Source: Psychrobacter sp. P11F6
Lineage (GTDB): Bacteria > Pseudomonadota > Gammaproteobacteria > Pseudomonadales > Moraxellaceae
NCBI RefSeq assembly: GCF_001435295.1
Contig: NZ_CM003594.1
Location: forward strand, 1,488,001 to 1,552,000
Direction: 5' to 3'
DNA: 64,000 nt
This document shows positions 8,000 through 15,763 of the stretch, piece by piece. The first letter of the stretch is position 1. Every line of letters begins with the position of its first letter. The position numbers were made by a program, and so were the translations under genes. Below the pieces are notes generated by a model that ran no database searches, had not been told where the DNA came from, and saw nothing but the letters and a program-made list of their open reading frames with translations.

Positions 8000-8753
8000 T
8001 TGTTTCAGCTCTTAGATAAGCATGTCCGCCAAATCGATAATGTGTTTTATCCGAAAACATTATTTTTGAGCTTTTTTTCCAGTATTCGTGCTCTCCACGT
8101 GTGAAATAGGGTGGTAGAACTTTAATGTCTGTACGATCTAATGCAAATTTGTTCAATTGACTTTCATCATGCCATAGTGCAATAACGTTATTTTTTAAAT
8201 CTAATTCTGTGTTTTGGTTGAGAGTTTCGCACATCTGTAAATATGCATGAGATTTCCCACCATTCAACGCACCTGTGAAATAATATCTTCCTTTATGATA
8301 GGGAATATATGCTTGTGATTGAGGGTTACGATCATAAGTGTAGGCACGTTTATTGAGATGAAACATATGAGGCTGGACGCCGAGACTCAGCTCCTCATGG
8401 TGATCGAGAGGCAACAACTCATCTTCAGTGATATCAGAAAGAAACTCTGTATTGGCATTAAAGTAGAATATGAAGTCATACTTTTCAATAATAGACTTTG
8501 CCCCTAAAAAGAATTTAAAGCGCATCAATGTGCTATAAGGCCATCCTAAAGCCTCTTGTTTTATCATTGTGACATTCGGATAGTCAGTCTGCCTGCTGAT
8601 TAATGCTAGGTCATCCGTAAATAAAACATAGTGTTTGTTACTATTGGGAAGTAAGTGTTTTTCAGCAGAGCAATAGAAGTAATCCCAAAAAACGGTATAT
8701 CGACCAGTGGCAATATATAATATGGCTACAGATGGTTTATTATCTTCCGTCAT
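7899..8753 (-). CDS. GT6-family (ABO/alpha-1,3-galactosyltransferase-like) glycosyltransferase
   Basis: A 284-residue bacterial member of family GT6, related to vertebrate blood-group A/B transferases. Evidence: VAILYIATGRY at the N-terminus, HYVLFTDD (41-48), GWPYSTLMRFKFF (70-82), FYFNANTEF with N99-A100-N101 where animal enzymes have the metal-binding DxD, YYFTGALNGG (157-166), and WHDESQLNKF (194-203), which matches the acceptor/catalytic WHDESHLNKY of ABO enzymes. NxN is the known bacterial form and goes with metal-independent catalysis. Likely role: alpha-1,3-linked Gal or GalNAc on a surface glycan. There is no N-terminal membrane anchor, as in other bacterial members. The C-terminal ~33 residues overlap the next gene. 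Confidence 0.92.
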   Translation of the reverse strand: MTEDNKPSVAILYIATGRYTVFWDYFYCSAEKHLLPNSNKHYVLFTDDLALISRQTDYPNVTMIKQEALGWPYSTLMRFKFFLGAKSIIEKYDFIFYFNANTEFLSDITEDELLPLDHHEELSLGVQPHMFHLNKRAYTYDRNPQSQAYIPYHKGRYYFTGALNGGKSHAYLQMCETLNQNTELDLKNNVIALWHDESQLNKFALDRTDIKVLPPYFTRGEHEYWKKSSKIMFSDKTHYRFGGHAYLRAETNDKITKSDWEQKNGKRRRKLNTRFKQYIASLFF

Positions 8754-8807
8754 TACTTTCCCATTCCAAAATTATTATCATAATAAAATATTTAACGATA
8801 AAAAATG

Positions 8808-9575
8808 CTATTTAAAAACTACTTCTGTCGCAAATATGGATTTCTTAAGTTTCATCCCAATCCTGTTAATTTCGCGCTTCGCTTTAAACATAGCAGGTTT
8901 TTTCTCTGACTTCATACGACCTTGACGATCTGTAATTAGGGCGCTTGGGAGCGAGGGATTGCCTTTATTTAACAGCATTTCTTGAATGCATATAGTAGGG
9001 ATCATTTGATAGACGGGTTCAGCGCCATGTTTGATAAAATCGTCAAACATTAACTCATCAAGCGGTCGCAGTTTGTTTTTTGAGATATAGTCCAAATATA
9101 CTTGCGCACCACGTAACGACAAAATATAACCGGCGGTACCTAAATTTTTCCCTTTTAATTGGGCAATACGCCGCCTATTTGAGACAATATCAGAGGAGTT
9201 GGAGGACAAAAAAACTTTTTCGGAAAAAGCTTCTGTTTTAATAATATGCCAGTCAGGTTTTATCCAACTCGTGGTGGTTAATAGCGCTTCTGCATCTTCA
9301 CCTAAATATATATCGTCTTCAAAAATGGCTAAATACGGTATATTTTGATCAATCATTTGTTGCCAAACGGAAGCATGACTCATAAAACATGCCAATTCGC
9401 CACCAGTCAAAGCGATGTTTTCTAAATTAATGGGCAAATTTTGAGCATAAGCATGAGCCAAATCTGGAGTTAACGCATCAAAGAACTCAAAATCTACTTT
9501 ATGTTTGCCAAACTCTTCGTTTATATGCTTTCTGCGCTCTACCGCAGATTCTAAACTTATTACAATATTTTTCAT
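8808..9575 (-). CDS. GT25-family LOS/LPS glycosyltransferase
   Basis: A 255-residue glycosyltransferase family 25 protein of the Lex2B/LgtB type. It begins MKNIVISLESAVERRKHI, has FFDALTP (about 37) and GGELACFMSHASVWQQ (about 58-73), and carries the catalytic acidic motif AIFEDDIYLGEDA (about 83-95). These enzymes usually add beta-linked galactose to lipooligosaccharide core. It lies 10 bases downstream of a second GT25 gene with clear but low similarity, consistent with an old duplication followed by change of acceptor. No ribosome site is evident. Confidence 0.9.
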   Translation of the reverse strand: MKNIVISLESAVERRKHINEEFGKHKVDFEFFDALTPDLAHAYAQNLPINLENIALTGGELACFMSHASVWQQMIDQNIPYLAIFEDDIYLGEDAEALLTTTSWIKPDWHIIKTEAFSEKVFLSSNSSDIVSNRRRIAQLKGKNLGTAGYILSLRGAQVYLDYISKNKLRPLDELMFDDFIKHGAEPVYQMIPTICIQEMLLNKGNPSLPSALITDRQGRMKSEKKPAMFKAKREINRIGMKLKKSIFATEVVFK

Positions 9576-9585
9576 AAAATATAAA

Positions 9586-10350
9586 CTACTTGTTTAGGTA
9601 TAAGTTGGCAACAGCCGTGGTTTTATTTTGCCACATTCTTTTCTGTTTTTTTATATTATAGGACAAGTCTCTATTTTCTTTGTCTTTGCGTTTTATGTTT
9701 TGCGAAGCCTCGGTTCCTAAGATATCACTGTCAAGTCCCAAGGGCTGTACCAATGCAGGCCAAACCCCCAAACCTTTCCCATTGTCACTCAGCCATTGTT
9801 GGAAAAATATATCGACGGGCATAGAGATGGGTTTGGCGGCTGCTATAAATGCTTCAGCACCCTTACGTGACCAAATGAGGCCAAGACCACGAATAGGGAA
9901 ATAATAGGCGTGCCATAATGTATGTTTATCAAAGCTCACGATATCCCGAGCAAGCTTTTTCTTTTTTGCTGCAAGATTTATCAAGTACCAGTCCAACGTT
10001 GGATGAGCATATAAAAACGCTAGGGTTTCATTGACGATTGTCTTGAAGCTGGTAGACAATGTCATATCATCTTCTAGTACAACCAAAAAATCAGCATCCG
10101 TCTGCAAAAATTGTTCAGCGCAGTTGTAATGACTTAGATAGCAGCCGATTTCGGCGCTTAATAAGCCACGTCCTAGATTTTTTCTGGCTTGAGAGTCATC
10201 ATAATCTGCAAAATCAGACAAATTTTTACCGCGGCCATCATAGGCTGGTATTCTTTCAAATGGCCACTCTATTTGCTCTAACTGCTGAGTTGCGCTCTCT
10301 AGACGCGTATCGCTTCCATCTAAATTAATCAAATATGTCAATGTCTTCAT
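9586..10350 (-). CDS. GT25-family LOS/LPS glycosyltransferase (second copy)
   Basis: A 254-residue GT25 protein. It begins MKTLTYLINLDGSDTRL, has FERIPAYDGRGK and LLSAEIGCYLSHYNCAEQF (about 62-80), then the acidic site FLVVLEDDMTLS (about 88-99). It likely extends a LOS oligosaccharide with a hexose. The gene lies between the UDP-sugar genes and the paired GT25 gene on one transcript. The C-terminus is rich in Lys/Arg (NIKRKDKENRDL, NIKKQKRMWQNK), which may help membrane surface binding. AAGGA lies 12 bases before the ATG. Confidence 0.9.
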   Translation of the reverse strand: MKTLTYLINLDGSDTRLESATQQLEQIEWPFERIPAYDGRGKNLSDFADYDDSQARKNLGRGLLSAEIGCYLSHYNCAEQFLQTDADFLVVLEDDMTLSTSFKTIVNETLAFLYAHPTLDWYLINLAAKKKKLARDIVSFDKHTLWHAYYFPIRGLGLIWSRKGAEAFIAAAKPISMPVDIFFQQWLSDNGKGLGVWPALVQPLGLDSDILGTEASQNIKRKDKENRDLSYNIKKQKRMWQNKTTAVANLYLNK

Positions 10351-10395
10351 AGGTTGACTCTTCCTTGCTATATCTATTCTACGACTTATCGAGTT

Positions 10396-11418
10396 TTATG
10401 CTTGCTGTGATTCTTTTGGTTCTTCTAAATAATAGGCTCTGTACCAATTTACAAATTTCAAGATGCCATCTTCGATACTGGTTTCGGGTCTAAAGCCAAT
10501 GTCGGCTGTTAGCTCGTCTATGTCGGCATAAGTCGCTGGGACGTCACCTGGCTGCATGGGCAACAAGTTTTCTTTGGCTTTTTTACCACATGCACTTTCA
10601 ATCGCGGTAATAAAGCGGCGCAGCGTTACGGGTTGGTTATTACCGATATTATAGATTTGGTAAGGCGCTATCGCTGTGGTCGCAAAAGATTGTTGTGGTT
10701 TTGGGATTTTATCAATAATACGAGTGATGCCTTCGACAATATCATCAATGTAGGTGAAATCACGTTGCATCTCACCATTGTTATAGACATCTATCTGCTC
10801 GCCTGCTAATATTTTTTTGGTGAATGAAAAGTAGGCCATATCAGGGCGACCATAAGGGCCATAGACCGTAAAAAAGCGTAACCCTGTCGTGGGGATATTG
10901 TATAAATGACTATAAGTATGTGCCATTAATTCGTTGGATTTTTTGGTCGCAGCATATAAGCTAATGGGATAATCTACACGATCTCCAGTGCTAAAAGGCT
11001 GCTTGATATTCATACCGTATACAGAGCTAGAGCTGGCGTATACCAAATGTTTTACCTGAGTCTGTCGACAACCTTCAAGCACGTTCAGAAATCCAACCAC
11101 ATTGGAATCAATGTATTCATGTGGCTTTTCGATAGAATAGCGCACGCCCGCTTGTGCACCGAGATTAATCACGATATCAAAGCCATGTTCAGCGAATAAA
11201 CTGGCCATGGCTTCACGATCAGCCAGATCTAAGGTGATAAATCTAAAAGTATCTTCGTTTGATTGTTCGCTTAGAATTTTGAGACGGTCTTTTTTTAACG
11301 CGACCTCATAATACGAGTTTAGGTTATCAATACCAACGATAAAGCAATCATTGCCCAGCAATGCTTTAATTAAATGAAAGCCAATAAAACCTGCGGCACC
11401 AGTCACTAAAATCTTCAT
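10396..11418 (-). CDS. UDP-glucuronate 4-epimerase (NAD-dependent SDR)
   Basis: Interconverts UDP-glucuronate and UDP-galacturonate. The 340-residue extended SDR has GAAGFIGFH at residues 7-15 for NAD, YASSSSVYG (serine of the catalytic triad), YAATKKSNE (Tyr-xxx-Lys) and TGLRFFTVYGPYGRPDMA, a series typical of the GlcA 4-epimerase subgroup rather than GalE. Its start overlaps the ugd stop by one base (TAATG), so it directly follows the enzyme that makes its substrate. It points to an acidic sugar (GalA or GlcA) in the surface glycan. A GalE-like activity is a less likely alternative. Confidence 0.87.
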   Translation of the reverse strand: MKILVTGAAGFIGFHLIKALLGNDCFIVGIDNLNSYYEVALKKDRLKILSEQSNEDTFRFITLDLADREAMASLFAEHGFDIVINLGAQAGVRYSIEKPHEYIDSNVVGFLNVLEGCRQTQVKHLVYASSSSVYGMNIKQPFSTGDRVDYPISLYAATKKSNELMAHTYSHLYNIPTTGLRFFTVYGPYGRPDMAYFSFTKKILAGEQIDVYNNGEMQRDFTYIDDIVEGITRIIDKIPKPQQSFATTAIAPYQIYNIGNNQPVTLRRFITAIESACGKKAKENLLPMQPGDVPATYADIDELTADIGFRPETSIEDGILKFVNWYRAYYLEEPKESQQA

Positions 11419-12584
11419 TAATCGCTCCCAAATAAATCTCTAGTAAACACTTTATGCGACACGTCTTGTATGTCTGCAGATAAGCGGTTCGCCACGATAA
11501 TATCGCTCATGGCTTTGAATGCGTCCAAATCCTTAATGACTTTTGAGTTAAAAAACTCTTCTTCTTTTAACACGGGTTCATAGACAACCACTTCGATACC
11601 TTTTGCTTTGATACGCTTCATAATGCCTTGAATAGCAGACGCTCTGAAATTGTCCGAGCCACTTTTCATTACTAGTCGATGGATACCAACGACTTTTGGT
11701 TGCTTTTCAATGATTTTATCGGCAATAAAATCTTTACGAGTGCTATTAGAGTCAACAATAGCTCTGATAAGGTTGCTCGGGACGTCATCATAATTTGCCA
11801 ATAGCTGTTTGGTGTCTTTAGGCAAGCAATAGCCACCATAGCCAAACGATGGATTGTTGTAATGATTGCCGATACGCGGGTCTAATCCTACGCCTTCAAT
11901 AATTTGCTTGGTATCTAACCCAAAAGTCTGGGCATACGTATCCAGCTCATTAAAATAGGCAACACGCATCGCCAAATAAGTATTAGAAAATAATTTAATG
12001 GCCTCCGCTTCAGTAGATTCAGTAAATAGCTGAGGAACGTCTTTCTTTATTGCACCTTCCAAGAGCAAATCTGCAAATTGTCTCGCACGTTCCGACTGCT
12101 CACCGACGATAATTCTCGAAGGGTAAAGATTGTCGTATAGCGCTTTGCCTTCGCGTAAAAATTCAGGCGAAAAAATGATGTTATCTGTCAAAAATCGTTT
12201 TCTAATATCATTGGTATAGCCGACAGGCACTGTTGATTTTATAACGATTAGCGCATTTTTATTGACACTCAGCACCTCTCCAATGACGCTTTCAACACTT
12301 TGGGTATTAAAATAGTTGGTCTTTGAGTCGTAATCCGTAGGGGTAGCAACAATAATAAAATCTGCGTCTTTGTAAGCTGCTTTGGCATCTAAAGTGGCTG
12401 TGAAATCGATGGGTTTGTTGAGTAAAAAATCTTCAATATCTGGATCTTCAATAGGAGATTGTTTGGCATTCAACATCTCCACTCTTTCTGCTATGACATC
12501 GACAGCGATTACTTTATTGTGCTGGGCAAGTAACATAGCATTGGATAAACCGACATAGCCTGTACCTACTACTGTTATTTTCAT
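11418..12584 (-). CDS. ugd: UDP-glucose 6-dehydrogenase
   Basis: Oxidises UDP-glucose to UDP-glucuronate with two NAD. The 388 residues match the short bacterial form. The Rossmann motif is [11 protein letters not shown] near residue 7, then [17 protein letters not shown] and the catalytic cysteine in [14 protein letters not shown] near residue 250. It is co-transcribed with the epimerase (one-base overlap). Together they supply UDP-GlcA and UDP-GalA for the cluster. A TTGGA ribosome site precedes the ATG. Confidence 0.95.
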   Translation of the reverse strand: MKITVVGTGYVGLSNAMLLAQHNKVIAVDVIAERVEMLNAKQSPIEDPDIEDFLLNKPIDFTATLDAKAAYKDADFIIVATPTDYDSKTNYFNTQSVESVIGEVLSVNKNALIVIKSTVPVGYTNDIRKRFLTDNIIFSPEFLREGKALYDNLYPSRIIVGEQSERARQFADLLLEGAIKKDVPQLFTESTEAEAIKLFSNTYLAMRVAYFNELDTYAQTFGLDTKQIIEGVGLDPRIGNHYNNPSFGYGGYCLPKDTKQLLANYDDVPSNLIRAIVDSNSTRKDFIADKIIEKQPKVVGIHRLVMKSGSDNFRASAIQGIMKRIKAKGIEVVVYEPVLKEEEFFNSKVIKDLDAFKAMSDIIVANRLSADIQDVSHKVFTRDLFGSD

Positions 12585-12625
12585 AAAAATTCCAAGGTTA
12601 TATTTTTATTATTATAAGATTGATT

Positions 12626-13627
12626 CTATTTAGTGAGACTTAGCAATAACGATGATGGCAGATGCTGGGAAAACTTCTGAATCATCGCCTCGGTAATATT
12701 GCTACGGGAGTCAGAGTCCAGCAAGTCTAAGCTTTGTATGCAGCCATATTTGACAGATTGTTTTTGTAAACCTGCTAAAAAATCCTCAACACCGTTTTCA
12801 TTTTTTAGATAGTTGATTGCTACGGGCGGCTTGAGACAAGCTTTTCCTTGTTGAATCTTTAAGTGATTCATTAAGGTAATGGGATTTACCTGAGCCACAT
12901 CTCTAAATTTATATTGAATTTGCTCAATCAATAGCTGAGGGTGATGCAAAAGATAGTTTTTTAAAATATTCTTATCGACAATATGGGGATAGTGGTGCAC
13001 TTCAAAAAACTGATTCATCCCCAAGATTTTAGCGCTGAGCATTTGGGCAATCGTATGTTTGGGTTGAACTTTTTTGCCTGATAATTTTTGTAGAGATTTT
13101 CGATATTGGAGTTTGGCTTGTAGAAGAGTGTTTTTTCGCCAATGACCATGAATGATAATCGTGTCGTCATCTAAAAAATCTGTAATAACAGCAGGTTGGT
13201 TGAAGAAAAAGTCATCATTCATGTATATAAAATAATCAGACAGACCTGAGATATTCCATAGCATGCTTTCAATAGACCGCGTGTTAAAAGTAGGCAAAAA
13301 CTGCTCATAGCCCGCAAAGAGGTCTTTATGATCGATGATACGTATCTTGTCTTTTGCACAAATATTCTGTTCAGCAAATGCTTCAATCAGTTCCGGTTGC
13401 TGTTGGTCGGTGACGATATAGATATGTCGACAGAAAGGTACGTATTTTATGATGGAGGCAATATTGTAATATATTTCATCGTTACTGGCGAAACGTGTTG
13501 AGCTGATAGCATCAGATGCCGCGCTGGTTGTTTTCTGATAACGCGCTCTTTTTTGTTTAAGCAGTGGCTCATCACCATCTACCCAAGCAATCACAATATC
13601 TATTTGCTTTTCATCATCTGCTTTCAT
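12626..13627 (-). CDS. Stealth-family sugar-phosphate transferase
   Basis: A 333-residue member of the Stealth (capsule polysaccharide phosphotransferase) family. Conserved region 1 is IDIVIAWVDGDEPL at about 9-22. Conserved region 2 covers RFASNDEIYYNIASIIKYVP, IYIVTDQQ, IIDHKDLF, LPTFNTRSIESML and FIYMNDDFFF (about 45-145), followed by a HHYPHIVDK segment (CR3-like). Known members transfer hexose-1-phosphate to build phosphodiester-linked polysaccharides. This suggests a sugar-phosphate decoration on the LOS or capsule. AGGA lies eight bases before the ATG. It sits 16 bases downstream of the next transferase. Confidence 0.9.
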   Translation of the reverse strand: MKADDEKQIDIVIAWVDGDEPLLKQKRARYQKTTSAASDAISSTRFASNDEIYYNIASIIKYVPFCRHIYIVTDQQQPELIEAFAEQNICAKDKIRIIDHKDLFAGYEQFLPTFNTRSIESMLWNISGLSDYFIYMNDDFFFNQPAVITDFLDDDTIIIHGHWRKNTLLQAKLQYRKSLQKLSGKKVQPKHTIAQMLSAKILGMNQFFEVHHYPHIVDKNILKNYLLHHPQLLIEQIQYKFRDVAQVNPITLMNHLKIQQGKACLKPPVAINYLKNENGVEDFLAGLQKQSVKYGCIQSLDLLDSDSRSNITEAMIQKFSQHLPSSLLLSLTK

Positions 13628-13643
13628 GGTATTTCCTATGGGT

Positions 13644-14444
13644 TTATCGCCAATAATCTTTTAGCCAAGGGCTTGGCTTAACATGACGATACCACTTGCC
13701 GCCGCTACCATTGATGGCATCTGGCGGATTAATCTCACCATGAAAGATGACAATCTTTGCGCCATCCGGCAGAGTAGGTGCACGCACAAAGTTAAAGGGA
13801 ATAGGGGCGATGCATTGGTACTTGAAGCTGACACACCATGTTTTATCCCAATACTCTAAATGATGATGCTCACGTAAATAGTTAGACAGATAAGCCTGCT
13901 CATGGCGCACTTGGGTACGAATGGTGGCAAAGTTACGCTCAAAGTTTGCGAGCAAATCAGGATAGGTGTTCATGCCAATATTGAAACGATAAACAGAGCT
14001 ATTACCAATCATTCGCCACGGTTTTTTCCAATCACGGATAATCACCACGCTGTCTTTGTGCTGAGCTTGATAGGCAAAAAAGGCATCTATGTTATCAACA
14101 ATAACAATGTCGATATCTAAAAATAAAGCCACACCTTTAAGACCATATAGTTCAGGTTTGAAAGTCGTGAGTTTTTTCCAACCACGCTCAGGCCCCGCAG
14201 GCAAATCCATCTCTGGAATAGGATGGCAAGTCACAGCAGGGTCGATACCGCTACTATCATCAGTGAGGCAGATCATTTGGAAGTCTAAGGTCAAATGGCG
14301 ACTGACCATATTATAAAGACGGTTGACGTACTCAGCGCCGTATTTGTCACCCCATTTCATACAGATAACATAACGCTGCTCAGCAGTGCTGCTGCGTGCA
14401 TGCGTGTGGTCTGTCGATGAGGTATTGGTTACGTCAGTTGCCAT
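13644..14444 (-). CDS. GT8-like glycosyltransferase, first gene of the sugar cluster
   Basis: A 266-residue protein with a GT-A-type core. RYVICMKWGDKYGAEYVNRL near 24-43, QMICLTDD near 56, GWKKLTTFKPELYGL, and a DxD metal/nucleotide site in VALFLDIDIVIVDN (about 104-117). The tail includes FHGEINPPD, similar in position to the late HF-G motif of GT8 enzymes. Sugar and linkage cannot be told. The first ~25 residues are Thr/Ser/His-rich and probably disordered. It is the promoter-proximal gene of the minus-strand cluster, and the inverted-repeat element at 14480-14648 lies just upstream, within its likely promoter region. Confidence 0.75.
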   Translation of the reverse strand: MATDVTNTSSTDHTHARSSTAEQRYVICMKWGDKYGAEYVNRLYNMVSRHLTLDFQMICLTDDSSGIDPAVTCHPIPEMDLPAGPERGWKKLTTFKPELYGLKGVALFLDIDIVIVDNIDAFFAYQAQHKDSVVIIRDWKKPWRMIGNSSVYRFNIGMNTYPDLLANFERNFATIRTQVRHEQAYLSNYLREHHHLEYWDKTWCVSFKYQCIAPIPFNFVRAPTLPDGAKIVIFHGEINPPDAINGSGGKWYRHVKPSPWLKDYWR

Positions 14445-14479
14445 AATGCACTCATATTAATATAAATAAAAAATATTTA

Positions 14480-14648
14480 GGGCGTGTTCTCATTTTTAAC
14501 ATGGTGATGAAAATGAGATAAATTGTCGCCAAACAAGAAAGTAGCGCAGACAATATTGAGCTATTGACTGACTATTTGACGCTGTTTAGCAAAATTTAGC
14601 CATCTCTAATCCATATATAAGACGATCGATTGAACTGAGGACACGCCT
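14480..14648 (+). mobile_element. MITE-like inverted-repeat element, copy A (169 bp)
   Basis: A non-coding element bounded by GGGCGTGTTCTCA and TGAGGACACGCCT, with TA on both sides (14478-14479, 14649-14650). It is similar along its whole length to the reverse complement of 56617-56786 (shared blocks such as ATGAGATAAATTG, CTATTTGACG and CAAAATTTAGCCAT). No transposase is encoded. TA flanks would suit an IS630/Tc1-type mobiliser, but no parent is in the window. It fills most of the gap between the acyltransferase and the sugar cluster. Confidence 0.82.
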
Positions 14649-14733
14649 TAGTAACGTCTAAGGATACAAAAGTCAGCCAATATTATCACAGCTAGGATTC
14701 ACGATATCTCTAAACGTTTGGCTAATTGTAATG

Positions 14734-15702
14734 TCATTGTTCATGGCCAGCGCGCGTGATTGTATCATGAACGTTTTGATCGTTAGCCAGTTTGTTGTCA
14801 AGAATGAATTTGGCCAAAGTTTCTTCATCAACGTTGTAAGGATTCCCTAATGTGGGAATGTGTTTGAAACGTCGATAGCCCCACATATAGTGACTGCATT
14901 TTTCTTCAATCATCTGTTGCATGGCTTGGTTAAGTGCATAAGCGGCGGTCTCGGCATGACGATCATAAAGTGCTGGATCATCGAGCTTATAACAATAGAT
15001 GTCAAATCCACGACCATCGTCACGGCGAATACAAGATAAGCCGACCAAGGCACATCTGGTTTTACTAGCAAGTTTAGAAGCAAGAGTACTGGTTAGCGTT
15101 TTAATACCAAAAAAGGGTACAACCACGCCGCCCGAAGGATCAGGAACATGATCGGGTAAGACGATACTAAAGCCCCCTTGTTTGAGGGTTTTAAATATGG
15201 CTTTGACGCCGCTACCATCGGTTGGTACTAAGGTTGCATTAAGTCTTGAACGCCCTTGTAACACAAAGTTGTTGGTAATGTCACCTTTAACAGGTTTGTA
15301 CATAATGGTTGGGGAACCAAATTGATTGAGCCAAGCGTTCATCATCTCCCACGTACCAAGATGCGGCACGATAGCGAGCATGCCGTTGGAACTAGCAAGT
15401 CCTTCTAATAAAATGTCTTTATTATGAACGTCGCGAATCTGAGCGATACTCCACTCAGGTGGCATGGCCCAGCTTTTGATCGATTCAATACTGGTCAAAC
15501 ACTGGTGATAAATAATCTCTTTGGTTAACACTTGTTTTTGCACATCAGTCAGCTTAGGCGCAATTAACGCCATATTGATACTGACTGTACGCATGATACT
15601 CAAATTGGGTATCTTGATAATCACCCACGCAACAAAACGTGCCAGTATCTGCAAGACAGACAATGGCACGATTTTAAAAATGTGATACGGATTCATAACC
15701 AT
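14734..15702 (-). CDS. LpxL/HtrB-like lysophospholipid acyltransferase
   Basis: A 322-residue member of the HtrB/LpxL/MsbB acyltransferase family, which puts secondary acyl chains on lipid A at the inner membrane. One N-terminal hydrophobic segment (about 9-30) precedes the catalytic HxxxxE motif in VPHLGTWE (about 114-121), then VLPDHVPDPSGGVVVPFFG and MWGYRRFKH near 278-286. It lies 61 bases downstream of aspS on the same strand, so probably shares its transcript, and lies next to the LOS cluster. Which acyl chain and position it serves cannot be told. Two ATGs (15702, 15696) lack a clear ribosome site. Confidence 0.85.
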   Translation of the reverse strand: MVMNPYHIFKIVPLSVLQILARFVAWVIIKIPNLSIMRTVSINMALIAPKLTDVQKQVLTKEIIYHQCLTSIESIKSWAMPPEWSIAQIRDVHNKDILLEGLASSNGMLAIVPHLGTWEMMNAWLNQFGSPTIMYKPVKGDITNNFVLQGRSRLNATLVPTDGSGVKAIFKTLKQGGFSIVLPDHVPDPSGGVVVPFFGIKTLTSTLASKLASKTRCALVGLSCIRRDDGRGFDIYCYKLDDPALYDRHAETAAYALNQAMQQMIEEKCSHYMWGYRRFKHIPTLGNPYNVDEETLAKFILDNKLANDQNVHDTITRAGHEQ

Positions 15703-15763
15703 TCACACGGTGATGAATCACGTAATAAGTACTGAGAAAAATATCCGGACATCGTTAGACCAT

